This document shows, in pieces, positions 55,414 to 64,000 of a stretch of 64,000 bases of DNA. Source of the DNA: Muricauda sp. SCSIO 64092 (lineage in GTDB: Bacteria; Bacteroidota; Bacteroidia; Flavobacteriales; Flavobacteriaceae). Each line of letters begins with the position of its first letter. Positions within the stretch are counted from its first letter, which is position 1. The notes under the pieces were generated by a model. That model did not search any database, was not told the origin of the DNA, and saw nothing but the letters and a program-made list of their open reading frames with translations. The stretch spans positions 3,296,001 through 3,360,000 of the forward strand of contig NZ_CP095413.1 in assembly GCF_023016285.1 (NCBI RefSeq), read 5' to 3'. The position numbers and the translations under genes are program-made.

Positions 55414-55454
55414 AAACCCCGAAAAAGGGCAGAAAAGCCCAAAATCGGGGTTTT
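55414..55454 (+). terminator. terminator of the SusC/SusD operon
   Basis: AAACCCCGA and TCGGGGTTT pair over 9 bp around a 22-nt loop that has its own small GGGC/GCCC pairing, followed by TTG. It is 116 bp after the SusD stop. Confidence 0.6.
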
Positions 55455-55714
55455 GTCTTTTACAATTGATATGAAAATAGGAACCTGCATGACGCATGCA
55501 GGTTCTTCGGGTTCCATACCTAAGGGCACTCAAAATTGGAGAGAGAATACAAGAACAAGGCACAAAGCCTTCCTGAAAATCAAAAACAAATCGAGAAATC
55601 AAACATTGTCAAGGGAACATATGCCTTTATTTCTAAATATCCCTATGGAGTATAGCGTTGAAAACAAGTGCTTATATACTTGTTCCCATATCCTTATAGT
55701 TAATCCTGTAAATA
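55455..55714. other. intergenic region with a perfect hairpin
   Basis: At 55481-55505 the bases GAACCTGCATG and CATGCAGGTTC form a perfect 11-bp stem with loop ACG. No T run follows, so it may be a processing or repeat element. The rest of the 260 bp has no gene I can support. Confidence 0.5.
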
Positions 55715-58216
55715 CTAATGAATTGCTATGGATTGTTTTGAACTCCATATGTTACCATCATTGGTCACCCCGTTTATGATAATGTTATAGTCCCCAGTCC
55801 CCGAGAAATATGCCGAATTCAGCTCCAATACGGCTACTTTGCGCCCTTCCAGTGTTAGGAACGGGTTCCAGTAGGCCGTTGTTGTGGCCATCGATTGCCC
55901 ATAATCGGTATAGTCAAACTGCCGATAGGGTTCGAAACCTCCGATTTCGAATGAAATCCCGCTTTTCTGCCCGCGCTTTGGTACACTGCTGTCTGCTTCG
56001 AGATCGCCTTTACGCGTGTATATCGCAATAACGCCGTTTGCACCACGAGTGCCATAAGCAGCTGCCTTTCCCCCGGTCAGTAAATCAATGAAAAGAATCT
56101 CCTGTGGATTCATTAATGCGATGATATCCTGCGTAACTCGGACGCCGTCTATTAAGAAAAGGGGTTCCATACTCCCCAGAAGAGTATTAGTCCCACGAAT
56201 TCTTATAACAAAATCCTTAAAACTGGATCCGCCTCGTAGCAACACTTGAACCCCTGGCAATAAGCGAAGTATGTGCTCAATAGGGAGATGGTCATAGTTT
56301 CTATGATCTTCCATGATTATTCTGGAACTTCCCCTTCCATAGATCGTTAATTTGTCCAGTTTCTGGTTTAGTACCTCCCTTTCGGTCTTTCTTTTTAGTT
56401 TTTCCGTAACAACGATCTCCTCTAGCCTTATGATCCTATCGCCGTAACTGAAAGGAGCAGCGTTGGTCGAATCTCCATAAAATGTAAAATTGCCAATATC
56501 CCAATTTTCAGCGTTAACATATTCGAGCTTCTTCGTTCTGGTACTGGCAACATTGTTGGGCCAGATGGAATCCAATAGGAAGCTAAAGCCCCTATTGGCT
56601 CTCTTTTTGCCCGGCATACCTTGGGCACTGAGAGACACCTGCATTTTCTCCTCGAACAGGAACGGGCCAAAATTGAACCTGCCTTTTTCGGTTTTCTGAC
56701 GGCTGGAATGAAACGAACCGGATTCTCCCATCATTATAAGTCTAACGAAAACTTCATTCTGTCCATCGTATTCTTTGATTTTTCCTGAGATTTTGACCCC
56801 TTTTTCACCTTCACCCTTGTTCAACAGGGTGGAAGTATCATCAAGTGAGGACCATATATAACTGTCCCAGCTCTGTGTAATCAGGTACTTATCCAAAATT
56901 CTATTTGCCAAGCCGTTAACTTCAAATGGTTTTGGGATGAGGGGGTTAGGGTCATTTGGATAGTCCGATTGGAAATGCATATGGCTGAACATATCGGAAT
57001 CTGCCGAACTTTTACGGTGCAGGGATTCTGGCGCAATGCTCAAAGAGAAATTACCGGTGATATCGGATTCCGATTTTGGCAGGGACAGAAAAAGCTTTAT
57101 AGTATCCCCTTTTTTATATTGCTCTTTATCAGATCTCACGATGGAAGGGCCTTTTTCCGGGGGTTGGATGAACACAAGGCGTTTTGCGATCCTGTTTCCT
57201 TCTTTGTCAAGAAGCAGGATATGAGCCAGCCCACTACCGATCTTATCGGTTTTTAGGCGTATGGCAAATCCATTTTCTTGATTTCCCCTGTTGCGAAAGT
57301 TCAGGAACAACTTTCCCCTCAAATGCCCGATCACTGTAACCCCATCAAATTGTATGGAGTCTGAACCCACATCGATGATCAGGTGCCTGGCATTGTGCTG
57401 TACGCGAAGGGCGAACCCTTTGCGGTGCACCCCGGGAAGGGGAAAGAGCTTGTTTTCATCTCCTATCAACTTTGCGAAATAATTGGTATCGGGTTTCGGC
57501 TTTAAATCAATCTTGCAAAGACCATATCCATCGAGCTTAAACCCGGTAACGAAGATGCCTTTATAGTCAATGATACTTCCTTCAATTGTTGAAAGGTCGA
57601 TTAATTCAGTATTTTTGGCCTTGATTACTAAATTGTTGAGTACACGGGCTGCCAATTGCCCACCTTCCGGATAAAACTCGAGTTCAATATTTTCTGTCTC
57701 ATCTTTACTGGAACTAAGGGGGTTCAGGCCTGAACCATTGCCATTTATCAAGTCCATGTGTCCGTCAACGGTCGCATGAGGACCCAAAAGGGATATTCGC
57801 TTCTGATAGAAGTTGGTCTTGTCATCGTTTACCATATACCTTGTAAAGGCCCTGATGTAATAGGGGCCTTTGGGCAAAATAGAATCCAGGTCTATATGGC
57901 CTGCCGAACCAAAGCCCTGCATTATGTTCACTCTTTTGGCGACAATGGAATCGTATTGGTCCAGTAGTTCAACATAGACCAGATTACTTTTGGTACTGTT
58001 GAAATGGGTCACCCCGTTCAGCAAATAGGTTTTGAACCAAATGGTCTCACCAGCTCTGTATACTTCCTTATCCGTATGCAGGAAGACCTTCTCGGGAAAA
58101 TGATGGGTGCGGTATTTGTTAAGATTATCGATTCTGGTTTTGATTATAGGGGATTGGGGCCTTAAGCTAGGTAGGCATGATAAAAAGAGTACTATGGCAT
58201 ATCCTATCTTCCGCAT
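55715..58216 (-). CDS. exported MG2-domain protein with a TonB-dependent receptor plug but no barrel
   Basis: An 833-aa exported protein. Signal peptide (KIGYAIVLFLSCLPSLRPQ), then an alpha-2-macroglobulin MG2-like start (FPEKVFLHTDKEVYRAGETI, WFKTYLLNG) and several beta domains (about 40-610). Residues about 640-770 are a TonB plug-like domain: IEHILRLLPGVQVLLRGGSS, VIRIRGTNTLLGSMEPLFLI and GGKAAAYGTRGANGVIAIYT. There is no C-terminal barrel. Many Bacteroidota encode such proteins, and they may sit in the outer membrane or dock on receptors. It is convergent with the SusC/SusD pair. Confidence 0.88.
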   Translation of the reverse strand: MRKIGYAIVLFLSCLPSLRPQSPIIKTRIDNLNKYRTHHFPEKVFLHTDKEVYRAGETIWFKTYLLNGVTHFNSTKSNLVYVELLDQYDSIVAKRVNIMQGFGSAGHIDLDSILPKGPYYIRAFTRYMVNDDKTNFYQKRISLLGPHATVDGHMDLINGNGSGLNPLSSSKDETENIELEFYPEGGQLAARVLNNLVIKAKNTELIDLSTIEGSIIDYKGIFVTGFKLDGYGLCKIDLKPKPDTNYFAKLIGDENKLFPLPGVHRKGFALRVQHNARHLIIDVGSDSIQFDGVTVIGHLRGKLFLNFRNRGNQENGFAIRLKTDKIGSGLAHILLLDKEGNRIAKRLVFIQPPEKGPSIVRSDKEQYKKGDTIKLFLSLPKSESDITGNFSLSIAPESLHRKSSADSDMFSHMHFQSDYPNDPNPLIPKPFEVNGLANRILDKYLITQSWDSYIWSSLDDTSTLLNKGEGEKGVKISGKIKEYDGQNEVFVRLIMMGESGSFHSSRQKTEKGRFNFGPFLFEEKMQVSLSAQGMPGKKRANRGFSFLLDSIWPNNVASTRTKKLEYVNAENWDIGNFTFYGDSTNAAPFSYGDRIIRLEEIVVTEKLKRKTEREVLNQKLDKLTIYGRGSSRIIMEDHRNYDHLPIEHILRLLPGVQVLLRGGSSFKDFVIRIRGTNTLLGSMEPLFLIDGVRVTQDIIALMNPQEILFIDLLTGGKAAAYGTRGANGVIAIYTRKGDLEADSSVPKRGQKSGISFEIGGFEPYRQFDYTDYGQSMATTTAYWNPFLTLEGRKVAVLELNSAYFSGTGDYNIIINGVTNDGNIWSSKQSIAIH

Positions 58217-58900
58217 TCTTTAAATGAACCAAAGTTCTGTCTTCTTAATTTTAAGTCATTGACAATGAATGGATTACAAAATTAACTCCATCCATCCCTA
58301 ACGCTTAACTAATGAGTTTAAGTCCTATTATCCCATACGTTTTTAGCGCAACATTGTTTTGGCCAATGCGCAGGCCCCTTATTGTTCCAAAGATTGGACA
58401 AGCACGAATCTCAATATCGACTTTTGTCTAAACCTATCTTTTGGGACAAGAAATCCAACAACTATCAATAAATTAAATGTAATATAGGAAATTTTTCCCA
58501 CAAGCAATTCTGTTCGGATAGGTGTGTTTTCTTGTTTTCTGCAGAAAATAATTCTTGCTGTTCAATAGCAAAGAATCCCTGCCCGAAGGGCTATCAACGC
58601 ACTTCACGTTCCAAACCGTGACAAGCTTCTTCGTAATCGGAAGTTTTAAGTCTTTACAACCAACAGGTTGCTACGGGACAAAATTCGAGCTGACCTTCAG
58701 ACCACTTCGCATTTTGAATGCTACAAAAACCACTAATGGTCTTAAAATAATATCAAATGATGACACTTTGGACTATGCCTTTTTTAAGACAATGGATATT
58801 TTCACTCGTTTTGAGAAGATAAACGCATACCAAGAAGCATTTAGGAAAACCTTGTGCCTTTTTTCAAAAGTATTTGGTATTTCATTAGGGTTGAAAAAAG
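58217..58900. other. 684-bp intergenic region without a supported gene
   Basis: The region is AT-rich. A plus-strand open frame from a TTG at 58555 shows no family resemblance and runs through the promoter of the porin gene, so I do not call it. A short palindrome TTTTCTGCAGAAAA lies at about 58535-58548. A degraded gene cannot be excluded. Confidence 0.5.
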
Positions 58901-58908
58901 TACTTTTG
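58901..58908 (+). promoter_or_regulatory. -7 promoter element of the putative porin gene
   Basis: TACTTTTG matches TAnnTTTG exactly, 18 bp upstream of the ATG at 58927. The nearest TTTG (58873-58876) is 24 bp upstream. Confidence 0.5.
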
Positions 58909-58926
58909 TTCCTTCAATCGTAAAAG

Positions 58927-60936
58927 ATGAGGGGATTCAAACTCTTATTGATTCTTTTTTTGATATGTGGTGTCAAAGCTTGGGCACAGAATGATCTTTT
59001 GCCCACCATTCCAACTGATACTACCAAAAGAATCCAAAGACCGGAAAAACCAGAGGCAAAACAAGAAATTACCATTGCCAATTATAAAATTATAAACCAC
59101 AGGAGGGATACGGTTTATTTAGATACCTCCTTGACCATCCAAAAGGAATACCGATACAATTTTTTACGTAGGGATGATTTTGAACTAATGCCCTTTAGCA
59201 ATATTGGACAACCCTATAATAGTTTGGGGGTAAATTTTGAAGAAGAGCATTTTTATCCAAAAATCGGGGCAAGGGCAAGACACTTTGGCTTTTTTGAAAC
59301 TGAGGATGTCAAATACTACAATGTGGCCACCCCTATGACCGAACTGTTTTTCAAGACCACCTTGGAACAAGGACAGTTATTGGATGCCCTATTGACCTTC
59401 AATACTTCGGAACGATTGAATTTTTCCATAGCCTTCATTGGTTTTCGCTCACTCGGGAAATATCAATTTGACCAGGCGCAATCCGGTAGGTTCCGAACAA
59501 CGTTTAACTATGTGACCCAAAACAACCGATATATGGTCAGGGGGCACTATGCTTCGCAGGAATTGGATGGGGAAGAGAATGGGGGTTTGTTGAATAGGGA
59601 GTTGCAGTTTGAATCCGGTGACGAAGACTTTTTGGACCGTGCAAGGGTCGATGTTCTTATTAGCAACGCCAACAATACGGTGAATAGCAAGAGGTATTTT
59701 TTGGACCACCAGTTTAATTTGGTCCGTCCCAGGCGGGATTCATTAAAAACCAGAAGTACGCTGTTGGCAATTGGGCATCAGTTCAATTATGAAACAAAAT
59801 CCTACTCCTTTAACCAAACCACACCCGGTGAAGTTTTTGGGGGAAATGCGCTTGAAAGCCCCATAAGGGACAAGGCTTTTTTGCGGACCATGTACAATCA
59901 AGTATCGGCCAATTTTTCAAATAAAACGCTTGGACGGGTCTCGGGAAGTCTAAATTTCTATAACTATGACTACTCCTTTAGGAGCCTATTGATCCTTCCG
60001 GACGTCACCATTCCAAATCAGCTAACAGGAAGTGAAATTGCAGTGGGCGGGGATTATTGGAATAGGATAGGCCCTTTGGAATTGCGTGGGAAATTACGGT
60101 TTAACCTTTCAGGGGATTTAACAGGCACATTATTTGACGCCGAGGCCAGTTATAGGCTAAATGACAAAAACAGATTATTTGCAGCGCTCTATGGTTCTTC
60201 CAGAATGCCAAATTTCAACTTTTTGCTGTATCAAAGTGATTATTTGAATTACAATTGGTCCAACCTGGACAGTTTTGACAAGCAACAAACGCAATCCATA
60301 CATTTTGGCCTGGACTCCGACTTTTTTGGAAATATTTCGGCCAAGTTTACAACAATTGATAAGTATGCCTACTTTGGTTTCAATGACGAAGACCTTCCGG
60401 AAGTTGTAGAGGGTGAGGAGGAGCAGCTGGGCAATAATGGGGAACAACTGCCTTTTGTCCGACCTTTCCAAGCCACTGGAAGTATAAATTATTTAAAAGT
60501 TAAGTACCAAAAAGAATTCAAGTGGCGCAAATGGGCATTGAACAATACGGTGATGTACCAGAATGTTGGTCAGGATTCCCAAGTCCTCAATGTGCCGGAG
60601 ATAGTTACCAGGAATACATTGTATTATTCAAGTGACGTGTTCAAGAAAGCGATGTACATTCAGACAGGGGTTACCTTTAAATATTTCACCTCGTATAATA
60701 TGGATGCATACAATCCGCTATTGGGGGAGTTCTATATACAGAACAATGAGACCCTGGGAGGCTATCCTTTAATCGATGTATTCATCAATGCCCGGGTAAG
60801 ACAGACCAGGATATATTTCAAGGCAGAGCATTTAAATACGGTTTGGGACAATCAATTCAACTACTACGCTGCGCCCAACTATCCCTACCGTGATTTTGTC
60901 ATTAGATTTGGCTTGGTCTGGAATTTCTTTTCTTAA
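58927..60936 (+). CDS. putative porin (Bacteroidota outer membrane beta-barrel)
   Basis: A 669-aa protein with signal peptide (FKLLLILFLICGVKAWAQ). It matches the large Bacteroidota 'putative porin' family: an early MPFSNIGQPYNSLGVNFEEE motif, a long series of amphipathic strands with aromatic girdles, and the C-terminal YPYRDFVIRFGLVWNFFS with a terminal aromatic. An acidic loop with a run of Glu lies near residue 495 (LPEVVEGEEEQLGNNGEQLP). It has its own promoter and stands alone before the rRNA operon. The transported solute is unknown. Confidence 0.9.
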   Translation: MRGFKLLLILFLICGVKAWAQNDLLPTIPTDTTKRIQRPEKPEAKQEITIANYKIINHRRDTVYLDTSLTIQKEYRYNFLRRDDFELMPFSNIGQPYNSLGVNFEEEHFYPKIGARARHFGFFETEDVKYYNVATPMTELFFKTTLEQGQLLDALLTFNTSERLNFSIAFIGFRSLGKYQFDQAQSGRFRTTFNYVTQNNRYMVRGHYASQELDGEENGGLLNRELQFESGDEDFLDRARVDVLISNANNTVNSKRYFLDHQFNLVRPRRDSLKTRSTLLAIGHQFNYETKSYSFNQTTPGEVFGGNALESPIRDKAFLRTMYNQVSANFSNKTLGRVSGSLNFYNYDYSFRSLLILPDVTIPNQLTGSEIAVGGDYWNRIGPLELRGKLRFNLSGDLTGTLFDAEASYRLNDKNRLFAALYGSSRMPNFNFLLYQSDYLNYNWSNLDSFDKQQTQSIHFGLDSDFFGNISAKFTTIDKYAYFGFNDEDLPEVVEGEEEQLGNNGEQLPFVRPFQATGSINYLKVKYQKEFKWRKWALNNTVMYQNVGQDSQVLNVPEIVTRNTLYYSSDVFKKAMYIQTGVTFKYFTSYNMDAYNPLLGEFYIQNNETLGGYPLIDVFINARVRQTRIYFKAEHLNTVWDNQFNYYAAPNYPYRDFVIRFGLVWNFFS

Positions 60937-61023
60937 AAATTTGTTAGTTTTTTTAGAATAACTACTGAATATCAGTAACTTATTTTTAAGATTAAAAAAA
61001 ACACTGAAAATATCCTCAAACAT
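60937..61023. other. spacer between the porin gene and the rRNA promoter
   Basis: AT-rich. TACTGA (60963-60968) and TCAGTA (60972-60977) form a short stem followed by ATTTTT, a weak terminator candidate for the porin gene. No other feature. Confidence 0.35.
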
Positions 61024-61055
61024 TTTGTTGGGGCGGAAAAAGGTATCTATATTTG
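61024..61055 (+). promoter_or_regulatory. rRNA operon promoter
   Basis: TTTG at 61024-61027 and TATATTTG at 61048-61055 match the Bacteroidota -33/-7 consensus with 20 bp spacing. The following leader of about 200 bp to the 16S start begins GCACCCGCTTTGCTGGTAAA and contains GC-rich hairpins, as usual for rRNA leaders. Confidence 0.7.
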
Positions 61056-61254
61056 CACCCGCTTTGCTGGTAAAGCAGGGTAGATTCCTTGGAACGGCGG
61101 TCCATTTTTGGGTCGGAACAACGGGAAGGGGGATAAGTTCATTGGGATGATGTACTACGACAGCGTAGAATTAAGACAAGAACCATTTTGAAGCTCTGGA
61201 TCGGGTTTTCGGTCGGGTGTCCCGGAATAGTCATAAAGTACTATCAACGGTACA

Positions 61255-62776
<1,522 letters not shown>

Positions 62777-62881
62777 CTAGAGAAAGCGGGGCGTCCGGCG
62801 GAGTCCCGTTCCGGGCGGATAGGTGGTCCTTGTCCAATTTTGCGCTGTCGTATTGCATTTTCCTTAATGGATCGTTGAAGC

Positions 62882-62955
62882 AGTCTCGTAGCTCAGCTGG
62901 TTAGAGCGCTACACTGATAATGTAGAGGTCGGCAGTTCGAGCCTGCCCGAGACTA
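62882..62955 (+). tRNA. tRNA-Ile (anticodon GAT)
   Basis: Acceptor stem AGTCTCG / CGAGACT, D-arm GCTC...GAGC, anticodon arm CTACA-CTGATAA-TGTAG with GAT, T-arm GGCAG-TTCGAGC-CTGCC, discriminator A. CCA is not encoded. It is in the standard 16S-23S spacer position. Confidence 0.97.
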
Positions 62956-63071
62956 CAAGGTCGGGGAACGGCGAGAGGCCTGTGCTGGGCGCAGTCGAAG
63001 CAAGCCTTCCCGAGGCTACGAAGTTCATTGAGGGGTATTGAACAGGAAATTCTGGAAGTTGGGGATTCTGG

Positions 63072-63105
63072 CATTCTGAATTCTGAATTCTAAGTTCTGA
63101 ATTCC
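63072..63105. repeat. short tandem repeat in the rRNA spacer
   Basis: A run of four units of the type ATTCTGA (ATTCTGAATTCTGAATTC, then a variant and another unit) lies between the two tRNA genes. Confidence 0.6.
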
Positions 63106-63111
63106 GGGAAT

Positions 63112-63185
63112 GGGGAATTAGCTCAGCTGGCTAGAGCGCCTGCCTTGCACGCAGGAGGCCACCGGTTCGACTCCGGTATTCTCCA
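63112..63185 (+). tRNA. tRNA-Ala (anticodon TGC)
   Basis: Acceptor stem GGGGAAT / ATTCTCC with one G-U pair, D-arm GCTC-AGCTGGCTA-GAGC, anticodon arm CCTGC-CTTGCAC-GCAGG with TGC, T-arm ACCGG-TTCGACT-CCGGT, discriminator A. Its 3' 29 nt are repeated exactly in each of the three following tandem units. Confidence 0.97.
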
Positions 63186-63296
63186 CGAAGCCCCCTCCGG
63201 CTCCCCCCAAGGGGGAGAGTTGAAGGGAAACCTTCCCCCCTTTGGGGAGATGCCCTAGGGGCAGAGGGGCTTAAGGTTCATTTTGGAATACTGAAA

Positions 63297-63372
63297 GGGA
63301 AATGGCAGCATGGTGCCAGAGCGTCCCGACCATTGGTCGGGAAGGCCACCGGTTCGACTCCGGTATTCTCCA
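63297..63372 (+). other. tRNA-like element 1
   Basis: 76 nt laid out as tRNA-Ala: GGGAAAT pairs with ATTCTCC (6 of 7 positions, one A-C), a GAGCG follows the D-region exactly as in tRNA-Ala, and the T-arm and 3' end are identical to it. The D-side folds as TGGCA/TGCCA. In place of the anticodon arm is the stem TCCCGACC / GGTCGGGA with loop ATT. Confidence 0.7.
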
Positions 63373-63483
63373 CGAAGCCCCCTCCGGCTCCCCCCAAGGG
63401 GGAGAGTTGAAGGGAAACCTTCCCCCCTTTGGGGAGATGCCCTAAGGGCAGGGGGGCTTAAGGTTCATTTTGGAATACTGAAA

Positions 63484-63559
63484 GGGAAATGGCAGCATGG
63501 TGCCAGAGCGTCCCGGCCACTGGTCGGGAAGGCCACCGGTTCGACTCCGGTATTCTCCA
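63484..63559 (+). other. tRNA-like element 2
   Basis: As element 1, but the anticodon-arm replacement reads TCCCGGCC-ACT-GGTCGGGA, keeping the stem through a G-U pair and changing the loop triplet. Confidence 0.7.
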
Positions 63560-63671
63560 CGAAGCCCCCTCCGGCTCCCCCCCCAAGGGGGAGAGTTGAA
63601 GGGAAACCTTCCCCCTTTGGGGAGATGCCCTAAGGGCAGGGGGGCTTAAGGTTCATTTTGGAATACTGAAA

Positions 63672-63747
63672 GGGAAATGGCAGCATGGTGCCAGAGCGTC
63701 CCGGCCAATGGTCGGGAAGGCCACCGGTTCGACTCCGGTATTCTCCA
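63672..63747 (+). other. tRNA-like element 3
   Basis: As element 2, with loop triplet AAT (TCCCGGCC-AAT-GGTCGGGA). After CTCCA the sequence leaves the repeat (CAGGGCC). Confidence 0.7.
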
Positions 63748-63765
63748 CAGGGCCGAAGCGTCAAG

Positions 63766-63787
63766 AAAATGTCCGTCGGACATTTTT
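63766..63787 (+). terminator. terminator-like hairpin inside the 16S-23S spacer
   Basis: AAAATGTCCG and CGGACATTTT pair around a single T, and the stem ends in a run of five T. In form it is an intrinsic terminator, yet it precedes the 23S gene, so it is presumably overridden by antitermination or acts as a processing stem. Confidence 0.4.
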
Positions 63788-63934
63788 GGCGCAGGGGCCA
63801 GATGGCGCGTTTGCGTTATCGGAACGTTCATTGACATATTGGGACGCAACATTTTGATTAATGTTGTGTCAAGAGAAGAAACTTGAAGCAAGTAGAATAA
63901 TTATCAAGGAATACGAGGGGCACCATAAGGTGCC

Positions 63935-64000
63935 GACAAGCAAGAGAAGGGCGCATGGGGGATGCCTAGGCTCCCAGAGGCGAAGAAGGACGTGGTAAGC
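63935..64000 (+). rRNA. 23S ribosomal RNA, 5' end (runs off the window)
   Basis: The bases GGATGCCTAGGCTCCCAGAG and GGCGAAGAAGGACGTGGTAA match the first conserved segment of 23S rRNA. Aligning GGATGCC to E. coli positions 26-32 puts the start near 63935. Confidence 0.9.

Larger units (their letters stand above)
63186..63747 (+). repeat. 187-bp tandem repeat array in the rRNA spacer, three units
   Basis: Three head-to-tail units, 63186-63372, 63373-63559 and 63560-63747 (187, 187 and 188 bp), nearly identical. Each begins with a C/G-rich palindromic part (CGAAGCCCCCTCCGG, then AAGGGGGAGAG) and ends with the exact 29-nt 3' part of tRNA-Ala starting GGCCACCGG. The last 76 nt of each unit align to a whole tRNA. 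Differences are in a few bases and the triplet in a hairpin loop. Confidence 0.95.

Noticed and set aside
58555..58923. A 122-codon open frame before the porin gene
   Set aside because: It needs a TTG start, has no family resemblance or signal peptide, and overlaps the TACTTTTG promoter of the next gene.
63310..63633. Open frames across the spacer repeats and tRNA ends
   Set aside because: They are translations of the tandem repeat and tRNA T-arm text; no protein signal.
63186..63747. CRISPR array in the spacer repeats
   Set aside because: Units are 187 bp, head to tail, without unique spacers, and no cas genes are present.
63297..63747. The three tRNA-like elements as functional elongator tRNAs
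   Set aside because: The anticodon arm has an 8-bp stem with a 3-nt loop and lacks U33, and the acceptor has an A-C mismatch, so decoding is very unlikely.

Overview
The window comes from a Flavobacteriaceae-type member of the Bacteroidota, most likely a marine Muricauda/Flagellimonas-like genus; the genus is an impression from the 16S text, not an alignment. Supporting signs are the near-complete 16S gene at the right end, a SusC/SusD pair, a two-domain TonB-plug/MG2 protein, the Bacteroidota promoter signature TAnnTTTG ahead of several genes, a LysRS with a C-terminal extension, and many short-signal-peptide secreted or lipoproteins of this phylum.

Layout. 1-9.1 kb: partial M23 peptidase divergent from alaS, then DUF6090 and DUF4230 genes, an aromatic amino acid hydroxylase operon with DUF3291, a Gly/Trp-rich DUF4136 lipoprotein, a tiny DUF5522 cysteine protein, and a mini membrane HExxH protein abutting an ACC-deaminase-like enzyme. 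9-11.2 kb: a LysM glucosaminidase lipoprotein followed by hemL. 11.2-23.4 kb: accessory genes on mixed strands, including an AraC regulator overlapping a decayed class III cyclase, a probable methanethiol S-methyltransferase (mddA), a TPR/LuxR sensor-regulator, a glycosidase-like lipoprotein broken by one frameshift, and an ankyrin/PD40 protein. 23.4-25.9 kb: a NUDIX/NrtR-like regulator divergent from a GH3 glycosidase, with two matching palindromic operators over both promoters. 26-32.4 kb: MFS, VOC, SH3-like, Spy-like and metzincin genes. 32.6-35 kb: a small cluster of secreted proteins, two of which share an unusual repeat (LGFxTxDYLPEGFDPY). 35-42.6 kb: DASS transporter, lysS, a thioredoxin-like protein, a membrane LuxR regulator, a Pmp3-type peptide, an SGNH hydrolase, a lipoprotein and lipB. 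42.6-45.4 kb: an insertion-like segment bounded by 110-bp direct repeats of the lipB 3' end, containing a palindromic MITE-like element with an 8-bp target duplication and one nitronate-monooxygenase-like gene. 45.4-50.6 kb: TapB-like, OmpA, a large lipoprotein and rnhB. 50.8-58.2 kb: an orphan, visibly AT-richer SusC/SusD pair facing a TonB-plug/MG2 gene. 58.9-60.9 kb: putative porin. 61-64 kb: rRNA operon with promoter, 16S, tRNA-Ile(GAT), tRNA-Ala(TGC), an unusual 187-bp tandem array carrying three tRNA-like elements, and the start of 23S.

Housekeeping functions (alaS, lysS, hemL, lipB, rnhB, rRNA) are interspersed with envelope, regulatory and polysaccharide-related genes. The strongest candidates for something undescribed are the three 76-nt tRNA-like repeats in the 16S-23S spacer, the YLPEGFDPY repeat-protein pair, and the lipB-tail duplication around an inserted gene. 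All functional calls rest on reading the sequence and family memory; no search was run.
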